A stretch of 33,333 nucleotides of DNA from an uncultured Thermoanaerobaculum sp. GTDB lineage: Bacteria; Acidobacteriota; Thermoanaerobaculia; Thermoanaerobaculales; Thermoanaerobaculaceae. Below, one piece after another: positions 7,638 to 16,863 of the stretch. Position 1 is the stretch's first letter; every line of letters starts with the position of its first letter. A program made the position numbers and the translations under genes. The stretch lies in NCBI GenBank assembly GCA_937934115.1, contig CALHAH010000036.1, positions 1-33,333 on the forward strand. The letters run 5' to 3'. Below the pieces are notes generated by a model. It worked only from the letters and a program-made list of their open reading frames with translations, did not search any database and had not been told where the DNA came from.

Positions 7638-8927
7638 GTGTGGCGGTGGCGCGTGACCTTAGGCTTTTGGGCGCACCTGGCCCGGGATGTGGTGGGTACC
7701 TTTTTTTCCCGCTGGCGGCGGTTTTACAGGCGCGTGGTCAAGGGGGAGGCAGAGCTCGTGGTGGGGGTGGACATTTTCCCCTTTTTCGAGCGCATGACCG
7801 GGGTGGGGTGGTACGCGTGGAACGTGTTGTCCCAGCTCCCCAAGGCTGACCCCCATCTTCGGCTTAACCTTTACGCCCACGCCTTCGCCGCCCCCGACGA
7901 GCCCTCGCCTCCACCTCTGCCCCTTTCTCCCCGCACTCGCTTTCGCTTCCACCACATCCCTGCGGGGTTCCTGCTGCCCGTCAAGCCCACGTTGCGCTTC
8001 TTGCGCACGGTAATGGAGCCGCTGCTCATGTTTTTAGATGGCAACGACCTTTACTTTGCCCCCAACTTTTTTCCTCCCCGCCGCCACCAAGCTGCCATCC
8101 GCCAGTTGGTGGTTACCGTGCACGATGTGGCGTTCTTGCGTTTACCCCACACCGTGCAGCAGGAAACCCTGGATAACCTCCGCGCCCGCTTGCCCGAAAC
8201 TTTGGCCAAGGCTTCAGCCATCATTGCCGTGTCCCAGGCCACAGCACAGGACGTGCGGGAGCTTTTGGGGGTAAGCCCGCACCGCGTGCACGTCATTCAC
8301 GAAGGGGTGGACCCCACTCTCCTGGTGACGTCCGATGCGATGCCCCATGGGCTGCCGGAACGGTACCTGCTCTTTGTTTCCACGTTGGAACCCCGTAAGA
8401 ACCTTGTGGGGCTCTTTCGTGGTTTTCAGTACGCGGTGGCAGGGGGATATTCGGGCCATTTGGTGCTGGTGGGTCGCTGGGGGTGGCGCACGGAAGAGGC
8501 ACAACAAGAGCTGGCCACCTCGCCGGTCCGCGACCGCATCCGCCACCTGGATTACCTGCCCCGTGAGACCCTCAGGGCGGTGCTGCAGCACGCGGAAGCC
8601 CTGCTGATGCCTTCCTGGCTTGAAGGGTTCGGGCTCCCCGTGGTGGAAGCCATGGCGTGCGGTGTGCCCGTCATTGTCGCCAGAACCTCCTCCTTGCCGG
8701 AAGTGGTGGGGGATGCGGGGATCCTGGTGGATCCGGCAGAGCCCAAGACCCTCGCCGCAGCCATCCTCAAGCTGGCCTCCGACCCCACGCTCAAAGCGCA
8801 ACTGGGAGCCAAGGCCAGGCAAAGGGCCAAGCTTTTCCAGTGGGAAGAAGCTGCCCGTGCCACCGCCGGGGTATTTCACCGCGTAGTAGGGAAAGAAACG
8901 GAACTTCCCGATGCGTATTGCGTTTGA
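7638..8927 (+). CDS. Glycosyltransferase family 4, first of cluster
   Basis: A 429-residue retaining GT-B glycosyltransferase. The N-terminal nucleotide-fold strand VVGVDIFPFFERMTGVGWY (about residues 41-60) is the acceptor-domain start seen in GT4 enzymes, so the frame must begin upstream of it. GTG at 7638 is the best candidate, with an amphipathic, Arg/Trp-rich first 35 residues that could touch the membrane. The sugar-nucleotide half carries LLFVSTLEPRKNLVGL and the E-x7-E motif in EGFGLPVVEAMACGVPVI. It overlaps the next glycosyltransferase gene by 17 bases. Donor and acceptor sugars cannot be deduced. The start lies only 44 bases from the divergent hydratase gene. Confidence 0.88.
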   Translation: MWRWRVTLGFWAHLARDVVGTFFSRWRRFYRRVVKGEAELVVGVDIFPFFERMTGVGWYAWNVLSQLPKADPHLRLNLYAHAFAAPDEPSPPPLPLSPRTRFRFHHIPAGFLLPVKPTLRFLRTVMEPLLMFLDGNDLYFAPNFFPPRRHQAAIRQLVVTVHDVAFLRLPHTVQQETLDNLRARLPETLAKASAIIAVSQATAQDVRELLGVSPHRVHVIHEGVDPTLLVTSDAMPHGLPERYLLFVSTLEPRKNLVGLFRGFQYAVAGGYSGHLVLVGRWGWRTEEAQQELATSPVRDRIRHLDYLPRETLRAVLQHAEALLMPSWLEGFGLPVVEAMACGVPVIVARTSSLPEVVGDAGILVDPAEPKTLAAAILKLASDPTLKAQLGAKARQRAKLFQWEEAARATAGVFHRVVGKETELPDAYCV

Positions 8928-10017
8928 CGCCCGGCCCTTGCTAGGGCCCCGCACCGGCGTAGGCGTTTGGTTGGAGGGCTTGTTACGGCAACTGGCCGCT
9001 GCCACGCCGTGGGAGCTGGAGCTGCACCTGCCACGCCGGGCAGACCCCGTGGTAGGAAGCCTACCCCGCGAGGTGCGCGTCTTTTCGCCTTCCTGGCCGC
9101 TTCCGGGCACCCTCTGGCTCCTCACAGCCGCTGCCCACCAGGTGCAAAGCGCCGATGTTTACGTTGGCACCCTGGGGATCTTGCCCCGCCGGCTACGGAC
9201 ACCTTCGGTCCTGGTGCTCCACGACGTGACCCCCCGCACCCGCCCGCACCATCACCGCGTGGCCAACCGTTTTTGCTTCAACGCGTACGTGGAGGAATCC
9301 TTGACCAACGCCGACGTGGTGGTGTGCGCCAGCCACGCCACCCAGCACCGGCTGGCCTCAGTGTTCCCCGGCCGCGCTAAAGATGTGAGGGTCATTCCCT
9401 TGGCTGTGGATACTTTCTTTGCCCCCGGGAAGGAAGATACCCGCGCCGTGCAGGCGCGTTTTGCCGCCGGTCGGCCCTTCATTCTCCAGCTCAGCACCTT
9501 GGAGCCGCGGAAAGGGGTAGACACCCTCATCCTGGCCCACGACTTGCTTCTCGTGGAACACCCCCAAGCCCCGGACTTGGTGCTGGCCGGGGGCCGCGGT
9601 TGGGGCGGGAACTTCCTGGAGCGGGCCTTGGCCCGCCACCGACAGCCGGAAAGGGTGCACGTTCCCGGTTACGTGACCCGGGAGGAAGCGCGAGCGCTTT
9701 TGCGTACCGCCGAGGTGGTGGTTTTGGCTTCCGAAGAGGAAGGTTTTGGCTTGCCCTTGGCTGAAGCCCTGTGCTGCGGAGCCGCGTGCGTGACGTCGGA
9801 TGAAGAGGCGCTGGTGGAGGTGGCAGGGGGTGCGGCCCTGCACGTCCCCAAGCGGAACCCCCGGGCCCTGGCAGAAGCGCTGGCCACGGCCCTTCAACCC
9901 AAGCTACAGGAAGACCTGCGGCGTAGGGCAGAAGTTCGGGCGCATGGCCTTCGTTGGGACAAGGTTTGGCCCCAGTGGGTCTCGCTCCTTTCAGAAGTTG
10001 CGGGAGGCCAAGGTTAG
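8911..10017 (+). CDS. Glycosyltransferase family 4, second of cluster
   Basis: A 368-residue GT-B enzyme. The start IAFDARPLLGPRTGVGVW is the canonical first strand and glycine loop of GT4 enzymes acting on polysaccharide repeat units. The donor-binding half has FILQLSTLEPRKGVDTLI and the E-x7-E motif SEEEGFGLPLAEALCCGAACV. Its beginning overlaps the previous gene by 17 bases and its stop is 11 bases before the next start. It likely adds one sugar to the lipid-linked repeat started by the phosphotransferase at 12229-13629; that order is inferred from gene context. Confidence 0.9.
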   Translation: MRIAFDARPLLGPRTGVGVWLEGLLRQLAAATPWELELHLPRRADPVVGSLPREVRVFSPSWPLPGTLWLLTAAAHQVQSADVYVGTLGILPRRLRTPSVLVLHDVTPRTRPHHHRVANRFCFNAYVEESLTNADVVVCASHATQHRLASVFPGRAKDVRVIPLAVDTFFAPGKEDTRAVQARFAAGRPFILQLSTLEPRKGVDTLILAHDLLLVEHPQAPDLVLAGGRGWGGNFLERALARHRQPERVHVPGYVTREEARALLRTAEVVVLASEEEGFGLPLAEALCCGAACVTSDEEALVEVAGGAALHVPKRNPRALAEALATALQPKLQEDLRRRAEVRAHGLRWDKVWPQWVSLLSEVAGGQG

Positions 10018-10028
10018 AATGCCACCGG

Positions 10029-11150
10029 ATGGTGACAGTTGCCTTGGACGCCCGTAAGTTGCCCGATTTTGGTATCGGCAGCTACGTAGCGGCGCTCTTG
10101 CATCATCTGCCGTTTATGACCCCGGCGTGGACCTGGGCCGTCCTGGTCACGGCTGAAGGCCGGGAAATGCTCCCCCCATTGCCAGCCAACGTGCGAGTGC
10201 TCCACGTGGAAGCCAAGGGCTACTCCGTTCGGGAACAGCTGCTCTTGCCGTGGAGGCTTTGGGCTCTTCGCCCCCGCCTGGTGCACATACCCCATTACGT
10301 CATTCCCTTGGGGTTCCCGGGGAAAATGGTGGTCACGATCCACGACATCATTCATGTGCTGTTTCCGCAGTTTCTCCCCAAACCCGCGGGGTACACCTAT
10401 GCCACATTCATGATCCGCGCCGCTGTGACGCGGGCACGGCGGGTCATTGCGGTTTCTCAAACCACTGCCCAGGATTTGGCCACGCTCTTTGGAGCCGAGG
10501 CCCACAAAGTAGAGGTCATTCCCAACGGCGTGGAAGGTGAGTTTTTTGCCGAAGCACAAGGCGCCGAAGACGACGCGCGCCGCCAGCGGCTGGGGCTTTC
10601 TCGCCCCTACTTCTTGTTCGTAGGCAACCACAAGCCGCATAAGAACGTGGAAGCCGTACTCAAAGCGTACCAGCTCTTCACCAACGAAGCCGCAGGCGAA
10701 GTGCCCCAGCTGGCACTGGCCGGCGGTTTCACTGCCAACGGACCCTTAGCTGCTCGCGTGGAGGCCATGGGCCTTACCAATCAGGTGCGTTTCTTGGGGT
10801 TTTTGCCCCGGCAGGAACTTCGAGCTGTGTACCGCGGAGCGTTGGCTTTCCTCTACCCATCCCTTTACGAGGGCTTTGGCTTGCCAGTGTTAGAGGCGGC
10901 TGCCTGTGGCTTGCCGATCATGGCCTCAGACATCCCCGCAGTGAGGGAGGTGTTGGCGGATGCGGTCTGGAAGGTCAACCCCAGGGACGTGGTGGAGCAA
11001 GCGCACGCCATGCGCCGGCTTTGGCACGAACCGGAAACTCGCCGAAAGCTGGCGTCGGCTGCCAAGCGCAGGGCGAGCCGTTTCCGCTGGGAACAGACAG
11101 CACGCGAGACCATAGCCGTTTACCGCCAAGTGCTGAGGGAAGGAACATGA
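10029..11150 (+). CDS. Glycosyltransferase family 4, third of cluster
   Basis: A 373-residue GT-B enzyme. The start is taken at ATG 10029 (MVTVALDARKLPDFGIGSY), where the conserved first strand begins; the open frame continues upstream into the preceding gene but without a sensible N-terminus. GTG at 10032 is an alternative. Motifs: VTIHDIIHVLFP in the acceptor domain, YFLFVGNHKPHKNVEAVL at the start of the donor domain, and the E-x7-E motif in YEGFGLPVLEAAACGLPIM. It ends with an ATGA overlap with the next gene. Confidence 0.9.
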   Translation: MVTVALDARKLPDFGIGSYVAALLHHLPFMTPAWTWAVLVTAEGREMLPPLPANVRVLHVEAKGYSVREQLLLPWRLWALRPRLVHIPHYVIPLGFPGKMVVTIHDIIHVLFPQFLPKPAGYTYATFMIRAAVTRARRVIAVSQTTAQDLATLFGAEAHKVEVIPNGVEGEFFAEAQGAEDDARRQRLGLSRPYFLFVGNHKPHKNVEAVLKAYQLFTNEAAGEVPQLALAGGFTANGPLAARVEAMGLTNQVRFLGFLPRQELRAVYRGALAFLYPSLYEGFGLPVLEAAACGLPIMASDIPAVREVLADAVWKVNPRDVVEQAHAMRRLWHEPETRRKLASAAKRRASRFRWEQTARETIAVYRQVLREGT

Positions 11151-12232
11151 AGGTTGCCTTTGTTCACGATTGGCTCACGGGCATGAGAGGCGGTGAAAAG
11201 GTACTGGCAGAAATGGCGAGTTTCTTCCCGGAGGCCCCAATTTTCACCTTGCTTTACCGCCACGGCAGTATCTACGGGGAGCTGGCGCGGCACCCCATCC
11301 ACGTAAGCTGGTTGCAGCCATGGACCCTGGGGGGTCGTTTTTACCGCCCGCTTTTGCCGCTCATGCCGCGAGCTGCGGAAGAACTGGATCTTGGCGGCTT
11401 TGATCTGGTCATTTCTTCCAGTCACTGTGTGGCCAAGGGCGTGATACCGCCACCGGGGGCGGTGCACGTTTGTTACTGCCATACCCCCATGCGCTACGCG
11501 TGGGATCAAAGCGAAGCGTACCTCGCGCGCGTCCCCTGGATTTTGCGCGGCTATCTTAGGCGGCGCTTGGCTCACCTGCGCCTTTGGGACGTGGTTTCCG
11601 CGGCGCGCGTGGATCACTTTGTGGCCAACTCGCAGCTGGTGGCCCGCCGCATTCGCCATTACTTTCGCCGGGAAGCGGAAGTGATACCTCCCCCTGTGGA
11701 CACGGAGTTCTTCACGCCAGGAGGGGCCAAGGGCAAGCACCTCCTAATGGTGGCGGCCTTGGTTCCGTATAAGCGGGTGGAGGTAGGCATCGAGGTGGCG
11801 AAAAGACTGGGGGTGGAGCTGCGTATCGTGGGAGAAGGGCATTTGCGGCGTAGGCTCACCCGCCACTCCCCCCGCAACGTGAAATTCCTGGGGAGGGTGA
11901 GCGACGAACGGCTGCGGGACGAATACCGGCAAGCGGCGCTGCTTTTAGTCCCTAACGTGGAAGACTTTGGCATGGCCACGGTGGAGGCATTGGCCTGTGG
12001 CACGCCGGTGGTGGGGCTTGCGGGCTCTGGTACTGCGGACATCGTGGTCCACGGCGAACACGGGTTTCTGGTACGGGAGCTTACGGTGGAGGCTCTGGCT
12101 TCCGCGTGCAGCCAGGCGCTTTCCCGTTCCTTTTCGCCTTCTGCCTGCCGCCAGCGCGCGGAAAGCTTCTCCCGGGCCCGTTTCCGCCGCCGTTTCCGGT
12201 ACCTTTTGCAGCGGGTGGGCGTGAGCGTATGA
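11147..12232 (+). CDS. Glycosyltransferase family 4, fourth of cluster
   Basis: A 361-residue GT4 enzyme starting at ATG 11147 in a four-base ATGA overlap. The N-terminus VAFVHDWLTGMRGGEKVL is typical of a mannosyltransferase-like branch of GT4, often found in exopolysaccharide clusters. CYCHTPMRYAWD follows near residue 105. The donor motif is EDFGMATVEALACGTPVVGLAGSG, an E-x7-E variant with Asp-Phe-Gly. The end overlaps the phosphotransferase gene by four bases. Sugar specificity is not readable. Confidence 0.9.
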   Translation: MKVAFVHDWLTGMRGGEKVLAEMASFFPEAPIFTLLYRHGSIYGELARHPIHVSWLQPWTLGGRFYRPLLPLMPRAAEELDLGGFDLVISSSHCVAKGVIPPPGAVHVCYCHTPMRYAWDQSEAYLARVPWILRGYLRRRLAHLRLWDVVSAARVDHFVANSQLVARRIRHYFRREAEVIPPPVDTEFFTPGGAKGKHLLMVAALVPYKRVEVGIEVAKRLGVELRIVGEGHLRRRLTRHSPRNVKFLGRVSDERLRDEYRQAALLLVPNVEDFGMATVEALACGTPVVGLAGSGTADIVVHGEHGFLVRELTVEALASACSQALSRSFSPSACRQRAESFSRARFRRRFRYLLQRVGVSV

Positions 12233-13629
12233 TTTACCAAAAGCTGCGGATGCAACGCACGTTGGTCTTGGCCGTGGATTTGGCCCTAACCTACGCGGCG
12301 TTGGTGCTGGCGTACCACGTGCGCTTTACCTGGGAAATCCTGCCGGTCACCAAGGGCGTGCCACCCTTTGGACCTTACCTGGCATTGATCCCCATCATCA
12401 CCCTCATTTGGCCCGTGGTCTTTTACTTCCGCGGGCTGCTCACGGGCCGCCCGCGACGCTCGAGGATTGATGAGATCCTGGCCGTTTTCACCGCCGTGGC
12501 TCTGGCCATGGTGGTGCTCAACGCCGGCCTCGCTTTTTACCGCGACTTCACGTACTCCCGTTTGGCCCTCGCCCTCTTTGCCGGGCTCGACGCGGTTTTC
12601 GTGGCCTTGGGTCGGCTCTGCTTTTGGTACGCCATGGGCAAGGTGTGGGCCGCCCCGCACCGCCGGCAGCGGGCAGTGATCGTTGGCACCGGCGAGCTGG
12701 CCAAGGCCGTAGCGGAAAAGCTTTCGCAACATCGGGAGCTGGGGCTGGACGTGGTGGGCTTTGTTCACGAAAACGGTGGCGGCGCCGGAAAGATTGGCCT
12801 CTGGCCCGTACTTGGTGGCATTGGCGATTTGGAAAACATCGTCAAGACCCAGCGGGTGGAGCTCTTGTATATCGCCCTCCCCATGCGCAGCCAGCACAAG
12901 GTGGTCAAGATCCTGCGCATCGCTGAGCCGCTGCTGTTGGACGTGCGGGTGGTGCCGGACCTTCTCCAGTACTACGCCTTGCGTGCCGGAGTTGAGGATT
13001 TGGACGGGATCCCGGTGGTCAACCTCACCGCCATTCCCTTGGCCGGTTGGAATTCCTTCGTAAAGCGGTTGGTGGACGTTACCTTTTCGTTTCTCGGCTT
13101 GGTGCTCTTGTCCCCGTTGTTGGGTGTGATTGCCTTGGCCGTGTACCTGCAGGATCGCGGCCCGGTTTTCTTTCGTCAACGGCGCATGGGGCTGGACGGC
13201 CGACCCTTTTGGATCCTCAAGTTTCGCACCATGGTGGTGGATGCCGAAAAAATCACGGGCCCAAAGTTTGCACAACCCAACGATCCGCGCGTCACAAGGG
13301 TGGGAGCTTTCCTTCGCCGTTACTCCTTGGATGAGCTGCCCCAGCTTTGGAACGTCCTTAAGGGCGAAATGTCGTTGGTGGGTCCCAGGCCAGAACGGCC
13401 CGAATTTGTGGCGCGCTTTCGTGCCCGCTACCCCGAGTACATGGCCCGCCACCGGGTCAAGGCCGGGATTACCGGCTGGGCACAAGTGCACGACTTGCGT
13501 GGACAATCCTCGCTGCGCAAGCGCATTGCCTACGACCTTTACTACATCGACAACTGGTCCTTGGCCCTGGATTTTAAGATTTTGGTCCTCACCCTCTTGC
13601 GCTTTTGGCGCCACCGACACGCGTACTGA
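12229..13629 (+). CDS. Undecaprenyl-phosphate sugar phosphotransferase (initiating glycosyltransferase)
   Basis: A 466-residue polytopic membrane enzyme that moves a sugar-1-phosphate from a nucleotide sugar to undecaprenyl phosphate, starting a polysaccharide repeat unit. Start ATG 12229 overlaps the previous stop (ATGA). The N-terminal 140 residues hold about four membrane segments. Residues around 145-175 (RQRAVIVGTGELAKAVAEKL) are the CoA-binding-like Rossmann domain. A fifth membrane segment (LVDVTFSFLGLVLLSPLLGV) leads into the catalytic bacterial sugar transferase domain with GPVFFRQRRMG, ILKFRTMV, the SLDELPQLWNVLKGEMSLVGP block and the PRPERPEF motif. The full-length domain order matches WbaP/EpsE-like enzymes. 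It closes the exopolysaccharide cluster; polymerase and export genes are not in this window. Confidence 0.92.
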   Translation: MIYQKLRMQRTLVLAVDLALTYAALVLAYHVRFTWEILPVTKGVPPFGPYLALIPIITLIWPVVFYFRGLLTGRPRRSRIDEILAVFTAVALAMVVLNAGLAFYRDFTYSRLALALFAGLDAVFVALGRLCFWYAMGKVWAAPHRRQRAVIVGTGELAKAVAEKLSQHRELGLDVVGFVHENGGGAGKIGLWPVLGGIGDLENIVKTQRVELLYIALPMRSQHKVVKILRIAEPLLLDVRVVPDLLQYYALRAGVEDLDGIPVVNLTAIPLAGWNSFVKRLVDVTFSFLGLVLLSPLLGVIALAVYLQDRGPVFFRQRRMGLDGRPFWILKFRTMVVDAEKITGPKFAQPNDPRVTRVGAFLRRYSLDELPQLWNVLKGEMSLVGPRPERPEFVARFRARYPEYMARHRVKAGITGWAQVHDLRGQSSLRKRIAYDLYYIDNWSLALDFKILVLTLLRFWRHRHAY

Positions 13630-13904
13630 AAGCCCAGTACCCGGAGGAAGCGTCCCTCACCACAAGGCTGCAAGGGCGATCCTCATGCTTTCCCAACCCC
13701 TTACTCGGCCGTTGCCGCCTTGTCCCTTGCATGCTCCAGGCGGCGAAACACCACCGGATGATGCCAGCCTGCCGCAGCAGCCTCTTCTGTCAAGACCTTT
13801 CCCGCGGCATCGCCCATGGGCTTGCTGGGGAACACCTTTGCCCGTACCTTCGGAAAGCTTTTTTTGCCACGCCGTACACGGCAAGCTCCACCGTGCCGCG
13901 CCCG
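13630..13904. other. Intergenic stretch without a supported gene
   Basis: Between the sugar phosphotransferase stop and the decayed promoter cassette. A stem with arms GCCGCCT/AGGCGGC (about 13712-13747) and a long loop is visible but has no T run, so it is not a clear terminator. Open frames here are short and without homology that I recognise. Confidence 0.4.
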
Positions 13905-13965
13905 AAACTTTACAAGGTTTTAGCGTGGATCGGTCCAAAACCTTTGGCAGGGTTGGTGGACTCAT
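13905..13965 (-). promoter_or_regulatory. Decayed promoter cassette, copy R6
   Basis: On the minus strand, the dyad CCAAA-N3-TTTGG (13935-13947) and flanking bases GATCC/GGAC match the upstream part of cassettes B, C and D. TTGTAA at 13910-13915 stands where those copies have TTGACA, and the A tract is broken. No Cys-rich peptide or exported protein follows; the sequence runs into the convergent phosphotransferase gene. It is best read as an orphan relic of a former module. Confidence 0.45.
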
Positions 13966-14139
13966 AAAAAGTACAGTTTTTTCGGCGTGGTCCTTAGCGC
14001 AGGTAATTGGAAACGAAAAAAGCACCAGCGGCTATGCTCGAATGGGTCCTGCGCCTCCCTAGAGGCATGGGGCCACGAGAGGAACTTTTTGGCCGTCTTT
14101 GCCAGCAGCACGCGGAGGCAGGGCCAAGCGACCGTGAAT

Positions 14140-16155
14140 TCAAGGCCTCTTTCCCTCCGCCTCCGGCAGCACCAGCGGCGGCACGGGCATAAAAGTTTCT
14201 TGCGGTGGCAAAGGGCTGGGGACAGCCCATTGCGCACAAACTCGCCCGTCCCAGTCCACCGCTTCCAGCGTCAAAGGTTGCCCCACCGGGGCCCGCCACA
14301 CCACTAGGGGTTGCTCTGGTGCCGGCGGAAAATTCGTGAAAAAGGAAAAGCCCTCCGGCAGCGGGAACCGTCCCGCTCGTCCCCAGTTCCACACGTAACG
14401 ACCGGGGTTACAGGTGGCGGCCAAGCGTTGGGAAATGCCGCCAGGAAGCACCGCCACCCCTGCCGCCGCCAAGCGAACGGAAACCGTGGCGTCTGCCCCT
14501 TCGGGAACGGTGGCAAAACCCAAAGCCACGTGAGGGTTGTTGCTAATAACGGTGAGAAAACCCGCACAACGCGGCACATCCGAAAGCACGGCTACACCCG
14601 AAGTTGCAATTCGCGTGCTCGCCACCAAAAGCCCGGGGGCATCGAAACACGTAAACGAAGCCATGTAAAAGCTTTCCCCATGACCTGTAGCCGTTTTTCC
14701 CTCTGCAGGCTCTTCAGTTTCCTGGTTCACCACCACGCTCACATCACGTCCAGGCCGCAGCTCCACGGTCACGTTCCGGCTCACCTCCGCTGGGCCGAAA
14801 AAACCTTCCGCTCCTTGCACCAACACCATGGCCTTTTCCGCCGCAATGCCCGGGCAGGAGAAAACACCCTGGCTATCCGTCGTTCCTTCGCAAACGGTCC
14901 CTCCCGGTCCGGCAATCCAGGTAGCCCTGGAAGCCACCGCCACCCGAACGTGTGGGGCAGCCCTGCCCTGGCGATCTTTGACAGTGATGGCAAACTTCCC
15001 CTGCGGGAGACGCAGCTCCAGCTCGGACTTGCGGCTTCCCGGTGCCACCAAAGCCTCATCGAAGACATGCAGGAACTGCCGTTGTTGGCACTCCAGGGAA
15101 AGGCGTACCGGCTCCTGGCGCCGCAACCGTAGGGAAAAGACAGCTGGCTCCTTCGCAACAGTGGTTGCTTCCCACAAGCCACCGTACCCAGTGGCCACCA
15201 CCCGGCAAGGCCAAAGCGCCTCGTCCACACCCGCAACCCGCCCCCGCAAGGTCCACGGCGCCAGCGGAACCGCAAGTGACACGTTGTCTTTCGGGGCAAT
15301 TTCCACGGCGCTGCGCCACAGGTAGTCACCAGCAGTTGTTCCAAGGCCCACTTGGGCAAGGTACCAGCCAACGGGAAGCTTGTCCCATACCACTTCACGA
15401 CCCGCCTCCAAAGCCACCTCCGCCACCGCCTGGGCACCGCTTTGGGCGGATTGCGTCCACAGGCTCCAAAGCGGGCGCAAAGAGAAGCGCAAGCTTCCCA
15501 GCGCCGCGGCTTCCTCCGGCATGCGGACCGAAAGCCCACCACCGGGTGGCAGAGACAGGCGCCCCAAATCGCCACCGTCGGGGGGCACCGTGACGTTCCA
15601 CACTACCCGGGCGGTTCCTTCCCCTTCAGCTGCCAAACTAACTCGGCTTTTTGCGGGAAGAAAAAGGGAAAACTTCCCATTTTCGTCGCTTATTGCTCCC
15701 AACTTCTCCAGCAAAAAGGCGCGCCCCTGCGGGGTGAGGCGAGGATCCCGGGCCAGCCCGGCGTAGTACACCCGAGCCCCCGCAAGCGGCTTGCCGAAAG
15801 CCTCCGCCACCACCGTACCGGAAACTTTCACTGCCGCACCCACAGGACAGGAAAAGGCCCCAGCCTTGGCCGCCGTGACCTCCACCGCCATGGGCGTATC
15901 GCCAAAGCCCCGCGGCGTGAACCCTGGGGCGGCACAGGAGAGCTCGTACGATCCAGGCGGAAGATGGGCGCCAATGGTGCCTGCCGCCGGCACCACCGCC
16001 TCGAAGACCACCTCATTGCTTTTTGGGTTGCGAAGCACAACGTACGCAGGTCCCGGGGGTGTGGCACCCCCAGGGCCCACCACATGAATCTCCACCGGCA
16101 CCAAGTCTCCCGTAAGGGCGGCCGATGCCAGTGATACCAAAAGGGCAAAGCTCAT
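14140..16155 (-). CDS. Large exported protein with carboxypeptidase-regulatory-like repeats (module B)
   Basis: A 671-residue protein starting MSFALLVSLASAALTGDLVPVEI, with a signal peptide cleaved near residue 14. It contains several repeats of the kind seen in CarboxypepD_reg-like/prealbumin-like beta-sandwich domains: LPPGSYELSCAAPGF near residue 70, then VKVSGTVVAEAFGKPLAGARVYYAG, and FAITVKDRQGRAAPHVRVAV with a following GVFSCPG. No enzyme motif is seen. It probably sits in the periplasm, at the outer membrane or outside the cell; no barrel or anchor is apparent. It follows the interrupted Cys-rich peptide gene at 16223-16504 by 67 bases, with a GGGTGGGGGT stretch before the ATG. It is similar in size and build to the protein at 16864-18903, suggesting paralogues. 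Confidence 0.8.
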   Translation of the reverse strand: MSFALLVSLASAALTGDLVPVEIHVVGPGGATPPGPAYVVLRNPKSNEVVFEAVVPAAGTIGAHLPPGSYELSCAAPGFTPRGFGDTPMAVEVTAAKAGAFSCPVGAAVKVSGTVVAEAFGKPLAGARVYYAGLARDPRLTPQGRAFLLEKLGAISDENGKFSLFLPAKSRVSLAAEGEGTARVVWNVTVPPDGGDLGRLSLPPGGGLSVRMPEEAAALGSLRFSLRPLWSLWTQSAQSGAQAVAEVALEAGREVVWDKLPVGWYLAQVGLGTTAGDYLWRSAVEIAPKDNVSLAVPLAPWTLRGRVAGVDEALWPCRVVATGYGGLWEATTVAKEPAVFSLRLRRQEPVRLSLECQQRQFLHVFDEALVAPGSRKSELELRLPQGKFAITVKDRQGRAAPHVRVAVASRATWIAGPGGTVCEGTTDSQGVFSCPGIAAEKAMVLVQGAEGFFGPAEVSRNVTVELRPGRDVSVVVNQETEEPAEGKTATGHGESFYMASFTCFDAPGLLVASTRIATSGVAVLSDVPRCAGFLTVISNNPHVALGFATVPEGADATVSVRLAAAGVAVLPGGISQRLAATCNPGRYVWNWGRAGRFPLPEGFSFFTNFPPAPEQPLVVWRAPVGQPLTLEAVDWDGRVCAQWAVPSPLPPQETFMPVPPLVLPEAEGKRP

Positions 16156-16222
16156 AGGCGACCCCCACCCTTGCTAGCATGGTGCCATCAATGACATACC
16201 TGGGCTAGAGCACAGTAAAGTC

Positions 16223-16504
16223 TTAAGGCCATGGCGCCCACCACCAATCCTGGTAGTCAATATCATCACTGCCACCGCCACCTCCTGGCGCTGGACACCT
16301 ACAGGATTCTTGGCAATCCTCACAAAAGCCGTACGGGCCACAATAGCAATCATAGTAACCACTTTGCGCACTGGCGCAGTAGCACAAGCGCGGCCCCTGC
16401 ACCGCCCTTTGGCATTGAGCCATAGCTCCTTAGGGAAAGGTACACAGCACAGTGAAGATAGCCGCGATCCATGCGTGCGTAAAAACGGCCACTGCTTTTC
16501 TCAT
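16223..16504 (-). pseudogene. Cys-rich exported peptide with in-frame TAA in its signal peptide (module B)
   Basis: Read from the ATG at 16504, behind GGAGG and cassette B, the frame encodes a signal-like start (MRKAVAVFTHAWIAAIF, then TVLCTFP). A TAA follows at 16430-16432, and the same frame then continues with GAMA-QCQ and a Cys-rich mature part down to 16223. GAMA before Gln-Cys is a good signal peptidase site, and the paralogue in module C has LPGKAVAQVC at the same place, so the stop replaces one codon of the signal peptide. The mature part has about 12 Cys, a run of five Gly and an aromatic tail (YQDWWWAPWP). An internal ATG at 16423 could restart translation but without an export signal. 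Either a nonsense mutation, read-through or a base error explains this. Confidence 0.7.
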
Positions 16505-16755
16505 TTCTTCCTCCCTTCCTGCCTCCGCGCTTCCCGGCGCGGGGCTGTTGGTTTGGAGGATAAGACCATGCTTTTTTTTGTCAAGACCCCTGGATTCGTC
16601 CAAAACGTTTGGCACGCCTTGGTGGATTCGGAGAAAACCTGGATAGGGGTTTGGAGCTTCCCGGCGTGGTGGGGGACGGGGGTGGCTCCTTACGAACATG
16701 TCCTGAAGGCTGCGGCTTGCCCGCTCCACGAAGGGATCTTCCTTGAGCAAACCTC
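16505..16755 (-). promoter_or_regulatory. Promoter-leader cassette, copy B
   Basis: On the minus strand: a long conserved upstream region (to about 16755), the dyad CCAAA-N3-TTTGG at 16600-16612, TTGACA at 16579-16584, an A tract of eight, GCATGGTCTTATCC, a hairpin CCGCGC/GCGCGG (16525-16530 and 16537-16542), GGAGG and the start codon at 16504. Over roughly 250 bases it is nearly identical to copy D (21227-21475), including stretches well upstream of any core promoter. Open frames crossing it differ in amino acids between copies, which argues against it being coding. Confidence 0.7.
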
Positions 16756-16863
16756 AACCTATAAGGTTGCCCCATGGCTCGGAAACGACGGGTAAGTTCC
16801 CCAGAGTCCGCCAAAACGGGCATCCTCCGGCCGTAACCTAGCATCGGGAAAAAAGTGGTCCGC

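Noticed and set aside
16551-16573. Plus-strand GGAGG-spacer-ATG in cassette B as a start of a plus-strand gene
   Set aside because: The GGAGG is absent in the other cassettes and the frame has no family features.
16430-16750. Minus-strand open frame across cassette B, with a similar frame across cassette D, as a conserved protein
   Set aside because: The two frames share long stretches only because the DNA is nearly identical; the differences are mostly amino-acid changing, no ribosome site fits, and the frame crosses the promoter and hairpin.
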